This document shows, piece after piece, positions 21,882 to 33,301 of a stretch of 64,000 nucleotides of DNA. The DNA comes from Rhodocollybia butyracea (Eukaryota > Basidiomycota > Agaricomycetes > Agaricales > Omphalotaceae), in assembly GCA_015501585.1 (NCBI GenBank), contig JADNRY010000164.1, forward strand, positions 1-64,000. The letters are read 5' to 3'. A program made the translations under genes and the position numbers. The first letter of the stretch is position 1, and each line of letters opens with the position of its first letter. Under the pieces are notes generated by a model. The model was not told the DNA's origin and did no database searches. It saw only the letters and a list, made by a program, of their open reading frames with translations.

Positions 21882-23753
21882 TTATTGAATTCTTCGCCGC
21901 AAAAAATGTGACACAGTTTGGCGATCGTGCTCAAAGGTAATCAGAAGTCCATCCATATGGTCCTCGGGTCGCCAGACAAGAGTGCTATTGTACACCCCAG
22001 TTGGGTATACGACCTCTCCTTCTCGCCCGGCCCAATCGTAGTCAATGAGCTGACACTCCCATTTACCATCGCAGGAACGCACAAACACATTTGTGTCGCG
22101 GAGATCGCCATGAACAAAGCCCAATTCATGGAACCGGCGTACAGACTCTTGGATCATGTCCTTGCAAGATGGCTCAAAGGTGGCAATTTCGTCGCATGGT
22201 GTCCACTCATCCCCTAAGGCCTCCATAACCACCATCCACCATCCCCCAGTGAGATCAGTATGGCTCAATAGGGCCGGAGCCAGATTAGATTGTGCTGCCG
22301 CTTTGTGAGCTTCAACTCCATACTGGCCGGATCCGAATTTAACGATGATCTGTCGGTTATTCTCGGTGCAAGCGGTGAATACAAGTCGAACGTCGCTGAC
22401 GCGCTCGACATATTTAAATGGAACTACTGTGTCAGAAGACGACTTGTAAGAGCGAACATAGGGGAAAGTAATTTGGTCCACATCAACTGCATGATCGACT
22501 GGCTTTTGATAAATCGCGTGAAGGGAGCGAAAGAGACGGCGAAGAGCGGACATGAATCTTATGAGAATCTCCATAGAAGTAGAGTCAAACTCGTTGAAAT
22601 AAAGTGGAACAGAGGACGAAAGGGGTTCGACGTATATTTCCCCCGTATTCACTGCACCCAGGGCTTGAATGTTTGGCCCTGTAATACTGGCTTTAAAAAT
22701 AAGCACGAGGGAAGGCTAACAACGTACCATTGTGGACGATGAGGAGCGAGGGAAGCCTGGTCTTTCGCCAATCGCCTTTGAGAGCATCATCCTCAAGGAT
22801 GAAGCGCACACCTTCCAAGTAATAGAGCACAATCTCAAAGACGGCATCGCAACCACCTTCGGTGAATTCAGTTTTGACTTCAACAAGCAATGGAGCAACC
22901 AGCAGTTCCATCACATCTGCCAGATCAAGGCCACCATCCGTTGTGTAGCCGTTAAACTTCTTCTTCGACACCTTCCAACCATCAAATAGTTCGGACAGTA
23001 ACTCGCGGAACTTGGCCTCTCGCTCTTTTTCAGGGTTGAGATAACTGGAAAGTTCATTTCTCCATTTGTGAGCGAGGGGGGACAAATCACGATCGAGAGG
23101 TCCAGAGACAACATCTTGCTTGAACTTTGCGAATTCGGCTTGCAAAAGGGAGAGTGGAACGGGATAGAGGTCCTTGCTCTTGGGCCTCCCAATACCAAGA
23201 GGTGCTGACTTGGCGTCCGAGATGAAGGTAGAAACATGGGCACCTGTGGAAGGGGCCTTCGGAGTACGTTTAGAAATATTGTTCATACGAATTTCGGTCA
23301 ATCTATCTCGTTCTTCGTTCAGCTGGTCGTATGAAGAACGGGGGACAAGAAAGACAGAGACAACGACAGAAGGGCCTTTCGGAGGGATGGGAACAGGAAG
23401 AGGGTCAGACTCCCAGATATGCCAATAACCGGTGTAATACTCAACCAACGGACACTGGCTGACACGATCCAGAAAGTATTTCCGGGTGCATACGGGATTG
23501 GGGTATCGGGAACCTATGAAAAGCGATGAATACATAAAAAGGCTGAGCATCACAAGTGACGCACCAGAGCAACCCATTCCACTTGCGCACCCCATGTCTC
23601 GTTGTAACCTTTGCGAATGGGCGTAATAAAGGACTCCAAATCATCTCCTGGACCACCATATTGGGGTGCTGCTTTTTTATTGGGATATTTGACCACTTTT
23701 TCATCCTCGAGGTCAGCGAACATATACCTGAGCTCCTTCGCATTATCTGTCAT
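21882..23753 (-). CDS. REase-fold domain fused to protein kinase-like domain (fungal effector/conflict type)
   Basis: Three exons: 23753 to about 23574, about 23515 to 22732, and about 22694 to 21882. The first junction uses a weak donor. Total is about 600 residues. After a conserved N-terminal block come LVEVKTE (E-x-K) and GGCDAVFEIVLYY, matching the PD-(D/E)xK restriction-endonuclease-like half of fungal nuclease-kinase proteins. The linker SITGPNIQALGAVNTGEIYV leads to the kinase half. That half shows the VKFG lysine, a helix-C glutamate in GVEAHKAAA, catalytic loop HGDLRDTN, metal-binding IDYDWAG, and a C-terminal RPEDHMDG motif. All key kinase residues are present and the frame is open, so the gene looks functional. 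Such fusions belong to the Crinkler-related network of secreted or conflict proteins. No signal peptide is evident. The targets are unknown. Confidence 0.72.
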
Positions 23754-23942
23754 GGTGGTAAGAAATCAAGTTCACTTGGACTTAGAATTCGTCATGTGAA
23801 GATTCAAGAATTTCTCCTGTTACAATCACCTGATTCTGGTTCACGTGTACTTCCGTAACGCGTCGTGACTCGTCGCGTACGTACTGCGCACGCGCGCGTA
23901 TAAAACTCTATAAAACTCTCCATCTCCATGTCTCCATTCCTA

Positions 23943-24200
23943 TTAGTTTACTTCCCCAGACAATCCCCTGAGGGCTTTCTTCACTAACGCTCTTTGCCGG
24001 TTCAGGTAACGACATCCCACACGACTACGATGGATAGCAGAAGTATAACGCTGCTTCGCCGAAATGAGGGTAGATTGCTGGGAAAACTTAGGTTGGAATC
24101 TTGTTCCTTGAGCCATGGACGAATACACAAAATACCCTAAAAGTGAACTTCCTTTTCTGCGCTTGTACTGCGCGCTCCACCTTCTCTTGCCAAACGCCAT
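23943..24200 (-). CDS. Small basic hypothetical ORF
   Basis: 85 codons, rich in Arg/Lys/Ser (begins MAFGKRRWSAQYKRRKGSS). It has no homology that I recognise, and it sits between the REase-kinase gene and a plus-strand pseudogene. It could be an exon of something larger or chance. Low confidence. Confidence 0.2.
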   Translation of the reverse strand: MAFGKRRWSAQYKRRKGSSLLGYFVYSSMAQGTRFQPKFSQQSTLISAKQRYTSAIHRSRVGCRYLNRQRALVKKALRGLSGEVN

Positions 24201-24367
24201 CAGGAATTGTTACACTTATCAATTTATTGATTGTCGTGTTCGTCTGCTTATAGGAGACTAATCAGGAATTTTTCCAACTCGTCCAGCTGCGGAAACGAGC
24301 TAGTCTGCCATACAAAATCACTAAGAGGGGTAAGTAAGAAAGGATATCTTGAGAAAATCTAATTGGT

Positions 24368-25488
24368 GTGGGCGGTGTCACGCTCCATACCATTTTGAGC
24401 ATGTATCATGACGTCTTACGGACCTCTCGACTATTTTATGGGCGTGATTTGTACCTTATCGGTACGAACTTCAACGAAGGGGAGTACCATTTGCAGGTCC
24501 GCATCAGTTACGCCATTCAGAGACTGGAGCAAATTATTGAGAATGGTGGGCATGCGGTTTGTCCCATAATGATCAACGTGGTCGATGCTTTAGCGAGGAA
24601 TGGGCGAGTAGCCATGTCTGTAGCTAGAGTCTTTGTGTCTTTCACTGGGTATGGCTTAGCAAGTGTCAACGATGTAGAGCAGGTTCAGCAACGATCCCAA
24701 CAACTTCTCCGCGCACAGCCATTTCTCAGAGGCCCTGATGCTTCAGTTGGTGACCTAAAGATATGCTTAGATACCTAACGGAAACTGGGTGCCAGAATGG
24801 AATACGTTTGGCGACGAGGGTCTTGTCCAGGTTACCGCTGCTCTTGCCCGCAACTACCATCTTGAGGCTGCTCCGACCAATTCAATGCGTGGAGGATATA
24901 GTCCCAGATTCGTCGCATCTGCTGCATACTTGGTGAGCATTCCCCCGTCTCCACATCTGTACCCTGGGCACAAACTGATTCTCGTCCTAGATATCTAGCG
25001 CTCTTGACGAGTGGAAGACAGGCACTTTTGCTGAGGTGCACTGAGAGTGGGACCCGAGGCGTAATTCGACCATAACAGAGTTTGAACAGGGGGTTATGAC
25101 ATTTAAGCGCAAGAACATCGAGAAATGGATACAGTTCCGAAACACCGTGGACGGATACGCGCTAAATGGCTCTACCGACCGGAACCTCCCCACCTTCAAC
25201 GAGAAACCGATATACAACGTTGGAATATTGACCTTGGAAAACACTCCACAGGATGACATGGAGGAGGCTAGCGATGTTTCTCAATCCGTAGTTGACCTGG
25301 AATTGATGTACGCACGAGAAGTCATAGCGGGGTCTGAGAGGAAAGAGGAAGAGGCTCGCACTGAAGTCCAGGCTGTAGAAGTCGACGAGGAACGTATGGA
25401 AGAGCAGCGGGAAAGGAGAAAGGAGAAGAAGCAGGCAGAAAGGAGAAGGAAAAGAAGAAGGATGAAGGGAGGTGAAAGAACGGGGTAG
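24368..25488 (+). pseudogene. Truncated paralogue of the large gene at 37398-42356
   Basis: The frame from about 24377 reads FYGRDLYLIGTNFNEGE, ISYAIQRLEQIIENGG, VVDALARNGRVAM and AQPFLRGP. This lines up with MHYARTPYMNATLFNKAE, SHAMQNLDEVVRNGG, HVDALRRNGNLAW and ARPFLLGP in the large gene. It continues GNWVPEWNTFGDEGL (compare GNWVAGW..NTLGDQVL), then DEWKTGTFAEV, where a TGA stop occurs before EWDPRRNS. The rest runs through a conserved TFKRKNIEKWIQFRNTVDGY block to a long Lys/Arg/Glu-rich tail. All sequence upstream of the last third of the protein is missing. Truncation plus the internal stop make it a pseudogene. Confidence 0.75.
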
Positions 25489-27174
25489 AGAGAATGGACC
25501 CAACAAAGAAAACCACAAAGCCAAGAAAAGAAAGTCGTCAGGGACCGAGGATGATGCAGAGACCTTGAGAAGTAACAGCAAGCGTATGCGGATAGACAAG
25601 GAAAAGGGAAGGAGAAAGGGAAGGAGAAGGAGAAAGAGAAAGAGGATGCAACGGGCAGGGGAAAAGAGAGAAAAAGAAAGTCGTCAGCGCGAGAGGATGA
25701 TGCACAGACGTCAAGTAGTGGCAAACGACGGCGGATGGAGAAGGAGGAATCTGGGAGTAAAAAGACGGCTTAAAAGGATAAACGCAGACTGAACGATAAG
25801 AATTGCAGATGAGTAGGAGCGTTGTGGGTAGCTAGTAGAATGTCTCGAACAAAATGCACCAAACTGATTAAAAAATATACTATTGAGATGAGCAAGAGAC
25901 TAAACAACGTGATATTAAGCTCCTACTCGATGTACGTTAGTAGTAGCCCACTATATTCGCTATTATGTAGTATGCGCTAGTATATTTTCGTGGGCTGGAA
26001 GCTCCTACGATATGTTGAATTGAGAATGAGACTAAGAGGGCAATGTCAACGCCAATATGAGCCAGAGTTACAGGCTAAGGAAACGAACCTAAGCATTCTA
26101 TACACGGCATGGTGCCACCCCTCCTTGAAATTCTACGGCTCCATCTACGGCTCCAACTGGACTGCGTCATTAGCCGGCGCTAGCGCCAACTATGTTCCGC
26201 GATCCAAGTACTGCGCTAATAGTAAGCTCCTGGTATTTCGGAAGGGGACACGTTGAAATCACACCTCTCCGCGTTTAACGTTCATCGATTATCTCCCTTC
26301 GGCCAAACGTGACCGACAACAACGGACGGTGTTATGCTGTAGCTCCTGTGACACCAGCGTCGTCCGTAGAGATCGTTTCTCCGTTTTCATAGTGGAAGAA
26401 TGGGTAAGTTTTGAGAGGTGTCAATGAAGTTGTGTGCATGAGGAGCGCAGATGGAAGACCAGGAAATTGGGGGCTAAGCGCTAAGGGACAGAAGGATTAG
26501 AGAGGGCCAGAACTAAATCATGGAGACGTACAAAATTACCCAAGCTTTGGGTATTCCTCACTTCGTGATCCCGACCGGGACCGCTTCCCCTTAAGATGTT
26601 ACGGGGGTCGACCCAGACTTCCGGGTCCAGCACCTGATATAAAGCTGTTTAAGGCAGAGAAAGTATTTTGTCAGGCTTGTGGAAAGTGAATAAAGAATAC
26701 GCATACTCACCCTCTATGCCTCCTTCCTGCTCTTCCGACTTGAAGGGACCAGAGTCGAAGCCAACAGCGATTACGAGCACAAAAACAGATCAGAGGACAC
26801 TTGATGAATCCATCGTGTGCGTGAAAGAGAAGGGGGACAGAGGAATAGTCCAAGTGAGCAAGTAACCAAAGGACCAATCGGGATATGACAGTCGTAGGCA
26901 GATGGAAGACTGGAGATGAGTACTAGTACTGAGTACTGATGAGTGGCCGAACGGCGGCGGAGAGAAAGGAACTTATGCTGAACGATGGGTGTAGCGTTAT
27001 GGAAGAATAACTTCGTTAGGTACAGAGCTCGAGGAACGTATTGTGATCGAAGTCCTTGGTGAGTTTTGTGTGAACACAGATATGTCAATTTCTGGGGGCC
27101 TCCAAGGCAATAAAGCGAGTTTTGCACTCAAAAGATCCAAAGGAGGGGTACCAAATGTTCATCAACGTAGCTTT

Positions 27175-27205
27175 GAAGGAAGGAAGGAAGGAAGGAAGGA
27201 AGGAA
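27175..27205. repeat. (GAAG)n microsatellite
   Basis: About seven uninterrupted GAAG units. Simple repeat, likely length-variable. Confidence 0.9.
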
Positions 27206-27603
27206 AAACCGGCTGAAGAAAAGAAGAAAAGCTCAGAGTCAAGCGCTATGTATCTGAACTCCTTGTTTCAAAGTAGGTGAAAGGATCTTCTGTCGACTTA
27301 TGTATTACAATGTTATGATTACAAGGGGCCGGAAACCGCACGGCAAAGGATCGGAGTTTGAAAAAATCGAACACGAGGGTCCCTCGAACCCTGGCCAGTG
27401 GCCACTAGGCTTTATATGTGAAGGTTTTCTCTTCACAAAAGACAGCTAGCTAGGCTAAATGGTCCGTGGCCCGCCTCATTAGAGCGTATTTGCAGCCGCT
27501 AAAAACGTTACATGTAACGCGGAGACGCCGATGAGACAAAACACATGACTTCAGTAGTTATTGTTGTGCTAGCATCTGACATGGAGTGACAATTTTCCTT
27601 TTT

Positions 27604-27775
27604 TAGACATATCTGACCACTCTGGTCAGTTTGAGTCGGATCGACGCAGGATGGTTCTTCCTTTTATGGGAATACCCGAGTGCGATGGTTATGGATCTCC
27701 CCTTTTTTGGAAATATCTGACGATCTCACAGAGTTGTGTTGTGCCAGAACTTCCTTTTCTGGGAATACCTGGATT
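27604..27775. repeat. Degenerate short tandem-like blocks
   Basis: Three loosely repeated blocks combine TATCTGAC, CTTCCTTTT and GGGAATACC at about 60-75 bp spacing. They may be remains of a tandem array. Confidence 0.35.
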
Positions 27776-28306
27776 ATTTTTGAAAACAGCATTAAATGCG
27801 TAGCGAGTGCTTCAACACGTGATAAATGAGACGCTGGAGAGACGAATCCCGCTGCAAATACGCTCTATTGAATCACATGCACGCATTCATCATGTGATCG
27901 GAGCTCAAATTAAACGCTTTGGAGTTGACATGTTCACGGTTGTGCGGGTTTGCACAAAAGCTGTTCTTAATATGGGTCTTTTCTTCTGTCGTCTGTCCAC
28001 GCACTCCTTAACTCTCTTTCCAGTACGGGTAAACTGGAAATGCGGCGAGAACTCTAAACTCGGAACCACCGACAAATGCATCACTTCCCAAGCTCGGACT
28101 CGCACTGTTTAGTTATTGCTGGCATGACGCTGTGCATACTAGGAGTGGCGCTGCTATGATCTAGTGGACCTGAAGGGTACGCCAGTGTCCAATATCAATC
28201 CCCGCAAGGAGGACCGGCTTAACTCTCGATACTGCTATATCGGACTTATCGCACTCGAATTCTCAAACTTTCCAACATTCAGAATACCTTTCAATCCGTA
28301 CTTTCT

Positions 28307-28581
28307 ATGGACTCGAAGAAAGTTTCTTCTGGCGATGGACCGAGGTTTTACGCAGGGTGCGAACATGCGTGTAGCGATGAGGTTGAGCGCTTGAGCATGC
28401 GGGTGTGGCAGTTTGGTGAACCTCTTGGAAGAAGCAACTTGGATGAGGTCAGTATTTTAATTTTTGCTTCAAAGCATGAACGAGGTTTGATGTTTTTCCG
28501 CCCAGATAAATCCTTTCGCAGGAACTTCTCAAACGTCGCTGCTTCCGAGGCCAGCCCAAAATTTCCCGTCCCCGTCGATGA
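28307..28581 (+). CDS. Small hypothetical protein, two exons
   Basis: Exon 28307-28447 ends in frame at LGRSNLDE, with a GTCAGT donor. Acceptor CAG at 28519-28521 opens a second exon, ELLKRRCFRGQPKISRPRR, followed by TGA at 28579-28581. The result is a 66-residue protein, or more with an upstream exon, and it includes the motif VWQFGEPLGRSNLDEE. I do not recognise it. It may be the C-terminal part of a longer decayed gene. Confidence 0.3.
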
Positions 28582-28599
28582 TAAACCTAAACTTCCGAT

Positions 28600-29089
28600 G
28601 TCATCATCCCTTTCTTCGTCTCGATAACCCCTTACGCCGTTTACGCCTATCGGCTTTACAGAACCATATCCATCTTCTCGCTCAAAGCCACATATCTAAA
28701 CTGAATCTCAATCCAGATTTTTCGAGGGACCATCCATGACCTGTTCCTTACACGATCTCGATGATGAGATTCGTAGGCATCAAGGGAAACCGCTTCCAGT
28801 CGCTGAGAGTGAGTTGATGAGACGGGGTTTGCGCAGCCGGTTTAGTTACTCTGGCCACTGGTGAAATAAAATTTTAAAGACTTGGTGTGTTCTCTCGGGC
28901 TCGCGGGGCGTCCGTCCGTCGGCGCAGGTGGCATCAGGTGGTACGGGGCCAGTCGGTGTGGGGACCGGCGACGCAGACGGTTCATCGAAATTCGGATGAG
29001 GTTCTGGATATATTACAATGCTAGGGACACCCACTACCGCCGTAAATATCCATGACCTCACCTCGTTCGGAAGCGGGATCGCAAACCCC
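28600..29089. other. Intergenic, no supported gene
   Basis: Only short ORFs without motifs. Confidence 0.4.
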
Positions 29090-29790
29090 TACGCACCTAT
29101 GTCACCCTGTCGACGGAAACAAATCCTCATCTGCTCTCCTCTTCCCATCCACGTTCACCTACACGTTCGCAGTCCCATCCGCATCCCTGCCCTTACACAA
29201 CCTCAGCGTATCCACCCTCTCCTCCGTCAGCAAGCTCCACAACATTTCCACGTACCGTCATATCTTCAGCGTGTGAGGCAGCGGGAGCACATTCGATAGT
29301 GAGACACATGGCATGGGTGTATGTATGGATACAGCTACGGTGTAGCAGCGGTAACTGCACACGAGAAGGGAAAAGAAACTGAAAAGTTCATTAAGTACTC
29401 TTCGGCGTAGACATCCGTCTACGCTGGCGATGGGTCTCTTTCATCGTGTTACGACGACACCTCCAATATGAGGGTATCGTGGAAGGAAAGGGAGATACAA
29501 TCCTTCATATCCGCAGCTTCCACTTCTGCGCCAAATAGTGGGGCTGGTGCTGCGAGGATCCCGACCACAAATATCAGTGTTATTCCACCAATCGTTGAGT
29601 AGTGCCTTGGAATGGAGAAAGGGAATGGGAACGATGAAGAGGACGAGCGGCTGGAAATGCAAAGAGGGTAGTGCAGCGTGTGGAGATCATGCAGTTCCTC
29701 CCCAGCGTAGCCTTGCCGAGGGAGAAGAGGCTCAAGTTGATGTCGAGGCAATGGGATGGGAGGGTGAGAGTGCTCTTTCGGTTCGCTTCA
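29090..29790. repeat. Dispersed ~700-bp repeat, copy B
   Basis: Colinear with copy A at 9780-10475, with the same landmark order. In this copy the left end reads SSVSKLHNISTYRHIFSV then stop, homologous in frame to the copy A protein end. Indels distinguish the two, notably a shorter GC-rich segment after the TCATCGTG block. Confidence 0.7.
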
Positions 29791-31742
29791 CAAGATGAGG
29801 AGTGCGATGGCTGATTTGGTTGTGGTTCCGTGTATCCGCTCTACCGCAATTTCTGGTAAGCTCACCTGTTAATGCTTGTCATCTTACCTGTTTACTTTAC
29901 TTTCTTGTTTATCATGTTCACTCATCCCATTTGTCCGGAATTCTCATCTCCATTTGCATCATTATCGCTTTTCAGTTTTCGTCTATACTCATTATAATAC
30001 ATAAGTCTATTTTCATCCTTCCGTCCTTTTTTCACTTCGTCTCGTCCCGTTAGCGCTCGGTTCCAAGTCTGCCTTGAATACGTCCTTGTCTTCCCAAATC
30101 CCTGCTTCCTATTCGACTGGCAACAAGCTCCGTCTTAGCAGACAAATCCTGCCTCCTCGGTTCATTCCTTAATTTACAGTATTCGCCTACTGTCTACCTG
30201 ATGCTCCCGTCCATGAAATTGGAGGAGCCGAATATTCAGATGATTTTCTGCTAGAGGTCAACGCACTCAGTCGTTCGGTGCCTTCTATATACTTGCAATA
30301 TGATGGTACAAATGAACATATGGAGGTCTCCTTGCTCACCACGCATGCGTTTGAATCCCTAAACTCTTTAATACTGATGACGTTGCTGTAACTTTGAGTG
30401 AACGACACTAGATTGAGATAATTACGCCCAGTCTAAGTTTCCTCTTCTTGGTTTGTTCAATCGTTGTTCTTCTTTTTCTGTCCTTTTTTGGACCGATTCC
30501 ACATGGTAGAAGCTGCATGATTACTTGTGTGCATGGGACTAGCAAGTTTTGAGATATGCGACAGTCGATCATCGATCAGGGTCAGCGCTCGTTTTCCATA
30601 AATGTTTATGGTCGTTGGCAGCTCTGAATAAATATTGCTATCATTATGTAGTCATGCCGATGCCATATATAAGGCCACGTTTGAATTTGTTTGGTCTTTT
30701 TTTACCACCATCTCTGCAACTCTTCCTTTGCCCTCAAGCCATCTTCGAGACCTTTTCCTACCACGCTTCATAAAATTAAAAATAGGCAGTGTGGAGAGCT
30801 CCCATGCGTGCCTAGAAGCTGTGGGATAGTCAGAGTACATTGGCCTTGTACGCGTACTATCATTGGGCACTGCTCCTCCACCGCGAGGACGAGTCTGCAT
30901 TTGGCCGTCGCGCCTGCGTGCTTTCTCAAGCTCTGGAATTGGTCGATGACAAGATACATAGCTTGTGCTTTGCTGGCCTGGAAAGTCTCAACGACTTGCG
31001 ATTGGTGCCGGGGGGAAGGGCTGATGTGTACGCTACCGTGACCGATGTCCTACCAGGTACGTCTGTCCTTTTTATAGCCCTTGAAGCTTGAACGCTAACA
31101 TTCCTTTAATCTAGGATTGTTCACTCACAGCACTAGTTGAGCGACCACACAACTTTGACAGGATTTTGACCGTTCTTTAGTTACTCTACTCATTACCTCG
31201 CAGGGTTTGGACCCTTATGCCCTTCTGGACTGTAACACCGTATGTTTCCACTACGGATGGCAACGCGGGAGTCTCCATGTATGTATGTTTTGAGCTCTAC
31301 CATATCTCTAGCTGATGCAGTTCAGCTGATGCGGACTATTCATTAATGCGGATGCAGCGTTGACTACGATCTGGGTAAGCTTAATTATTTTCTAATAGCC
31401 GTTGTGCGCTGACTATGTTTCGTAGGAAGCCGTGAGATATAGCGTTCGGAACTGCTCAAGCACACTGGTTGCTTGCATTGAGGGTTCGAGTTTTTGTAGC
31501 GAGTGCCATGCCTAAGCCTTGAGGACTCCAGTAGAGGTATCTAGGGCCCAGATACCTCTCCTGAAGCCCTTGGGGTAGGAGGGAGTCTTGTATTCGATTT
31601 ACATTAAGTTTACATTAGGTTTAGGTTTAGGGATTGTATTTGAATGTCCCGATCCATACAACTATGATTTGCATGGGCGCTTAATTTGGCATTGCCTCGT
31701 TCAAGGGGCACGTTGCTCGTGTACTTCCACTACTCCCTTGCG
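29791..31742. other. Gene-poor stretch
   Basis: A possible exon at 30840-31091 (83 codons, contains FGRRACVLSQALELVDDKIH) and a pair of open fragments at 30187-30408 are not linked convincingly to genes. A degenerate telomere-like G-rich run (TTAGGTTTAGGTTTAGGG) is at about 31615-31633. Confidence 0.4.
31615..31633. repeat. Degenerate telomere-like run
   Basis: Three imperfect TTTAGG/TTTAGGG units in the G-rich orientation, opposite to the telomeric tracts at the left end. Short enough to be chance. Confidence 0.4.
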
Positions 31743-33301
31743 ATGGATTCAGAAGGCATCGAGCTTATTAAGATCAGCCAAGTTATCAATCCCGAAGATG
31801 TTCATCGGCTTAGAGAGATTATCCCAGAGCCACACATTCCTCACCAGCCTTTCGACTGGTCTCCTAGCGCCCCATACGATGGAAAGGTTCGCGTTTTATC
31901 TCCATGCTTATACCGCTGTGTCTTCATAACTCGCATCGTAGCTCTTGCGTCATGTCAACGTTCCTCTTCCTCCAAAAGTTATCATCACCGACCTAGACCA
32001 GGCAGCGATCAAAGCGCAACGTCGAGCAGGGCTCATTCTGAGTCACTATGTGAATGACGTTCTTAATTTCAAGGCAGACAAGTCTATGGAATATCTGCAA
32101 GGACGCCATACCGAAATGATTTCCGCTAGAACCAGAGGAGAGGAACTTATCGTGCATTCATGGGGACTATTGTCCGCGATCGGGAGCTCACATTTGCCAA
32201 CGTTTCGCCAAACCCTTTCTCGGTCCGTATTTACACCTCGGATGGAAAGAGAGTCCTGTCTGCCTTTCAGCTTGCTGCTCCTTCCGAAATGGTGAAGAAG
32301 AATCGACAGCTGACGGAAGCCAACTTGATGCCTAGTGTGAGCGAGCAACCTGGAACACCCTCAAGTTCAACACTGAAAGGATACAAGTCGCATAGCATGC
32401 CCGTAAGTGGATGAAGGGAGTTTATGTCTTTGGAAAAAAGTAACCTTTAATCAATTAGGATAACTTTCGCCTGAATTATGCTCAGGCGACTCAGAGGCTC
32501 TTGTCGCTCGTCCCTCCCGAGAGATACGATTCCAAGAAACGGCACGCAGGGCAAGACAAGAACCTGCAGACCTCCAACTATACTGTGCACCGTGGCTGGA
32601 ATGGGCAAGAGGAGCGTCAGGGTGAAAGATGTGGGACACTCCACGTTATACAAGGATGGTGCCAGACGGGGCACGGTGGCCAGGTAAGTCTCTAACGACT
32701 TTCTCAACTTGTACATTGATACGAAAGTTGGCTGCTGTAGTACATGTCGCTGTCAAAATCCTTCACTTCCAATCCGCAAGCGTATCAGGCGCATGATGAT
32801 TGGTTTCAATCTTCCATGCAAGCCAACGTTTGGCTTGATGCACTTTTTGAACACGAATATCCGGAGTGGCACGCTCATTTGTCCAAAGCCCACAAAGCAG
32901 CGCGATGGTTTCAGAGAGACCCTGGACCTCACAATGGTAGGGTGATCATTTACCACAAACACAGTAGCGATCATATGGACGATGGGGATCTTGCCCCTAC
33001 TGCCGTATGCGTGGTTTCCGGAAACTACATGGGGGGGTTTTTGGATTTGTTGGATATAAAGACACGGCTACACTATCGACCTGGAGCGGTGGTAATTGGG
33101 TACTTCGGTAGGCTCTGGCATGTGGTCACACCACACGAGGACCGTCCTTGCACTCCAAGTGAAGATGTGGTCAAACATGGCCTCACCCCAGGACGCGTTG
33201 CTACCGTTAGCTACTTCCCAGCCACAAGTTTTGCTCAGCTGCACGATAAACCTGAAGGTTGGGCCAAGAAGACAAACTGGGGAAGAAGTAAGACAGAATA
33301 A
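31743..33301 (+). CDS. 2OG-Fe(II) dioxygenase-like protein (TET/JBP-related)
   Basis: From ATG at 31743 (MDSEGIELIKISQVINPED) exons run to a GTTCGC donor near 31886, then LLRHVNVPLPPKVIITDLDQ through about 32157. There one base seems missing before FANVSPNPFSVRIYTSDGKR. Two further introns (32402-32459 and about 32688-32740) precede the last exon. That exon has GRVIIYHKHSSDHMDDGD, VSGNYMGGFLDL, RLHYRPGAVVIGYFGRLWHV and GRVATVSYF. H-M-D (32972-32980) and the distal His (33119-33121) match the metal ligands of a double-stranded beta-helix dioxygenase, and GRVATVSYF provides the usual downstream arginine. The family resembles TET/JBP relatives expanded in mushrooms, but the substrate is unknown. 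Apart from the possible single frameshift it looks complete, ending at a TAA. Confidence 0.6.

Larger units (their letters stand above)
25489..28306. other. Gene-poor stretch with low-complexity DNA
   Basis: 25490-25800 is purine-rich low-complexity sequence continuing the Lys/Glu-coding tail of the pseudogene. 27175-27205 is a GAAG microsatellite. 27604-27775 has three weakly similar blocks built around CCTTTTNTGGGAATAC or TGGAAATATCTGAC. No gene supported. Confidence 0.45.

Noticed and set aside
24759..24783. Possible 25-base intron in the truncated paralogue
   Set aside because: Shorter than any other intron here, and the gene is already broken, so a small deletion is more likely.
25162..25724. 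Minus-strand Leu/Ser/Phe-rich ORFs
   Set aside because: Mirror image of the purine-rich Lys/Glu-coding tail of the plus-strand pseudogene.
27380..27415. Possible box B (GGTTCGAGGGA) on the minus strand
   Set aside because: Box B ends are wrong and no acceptor stem can be formed.
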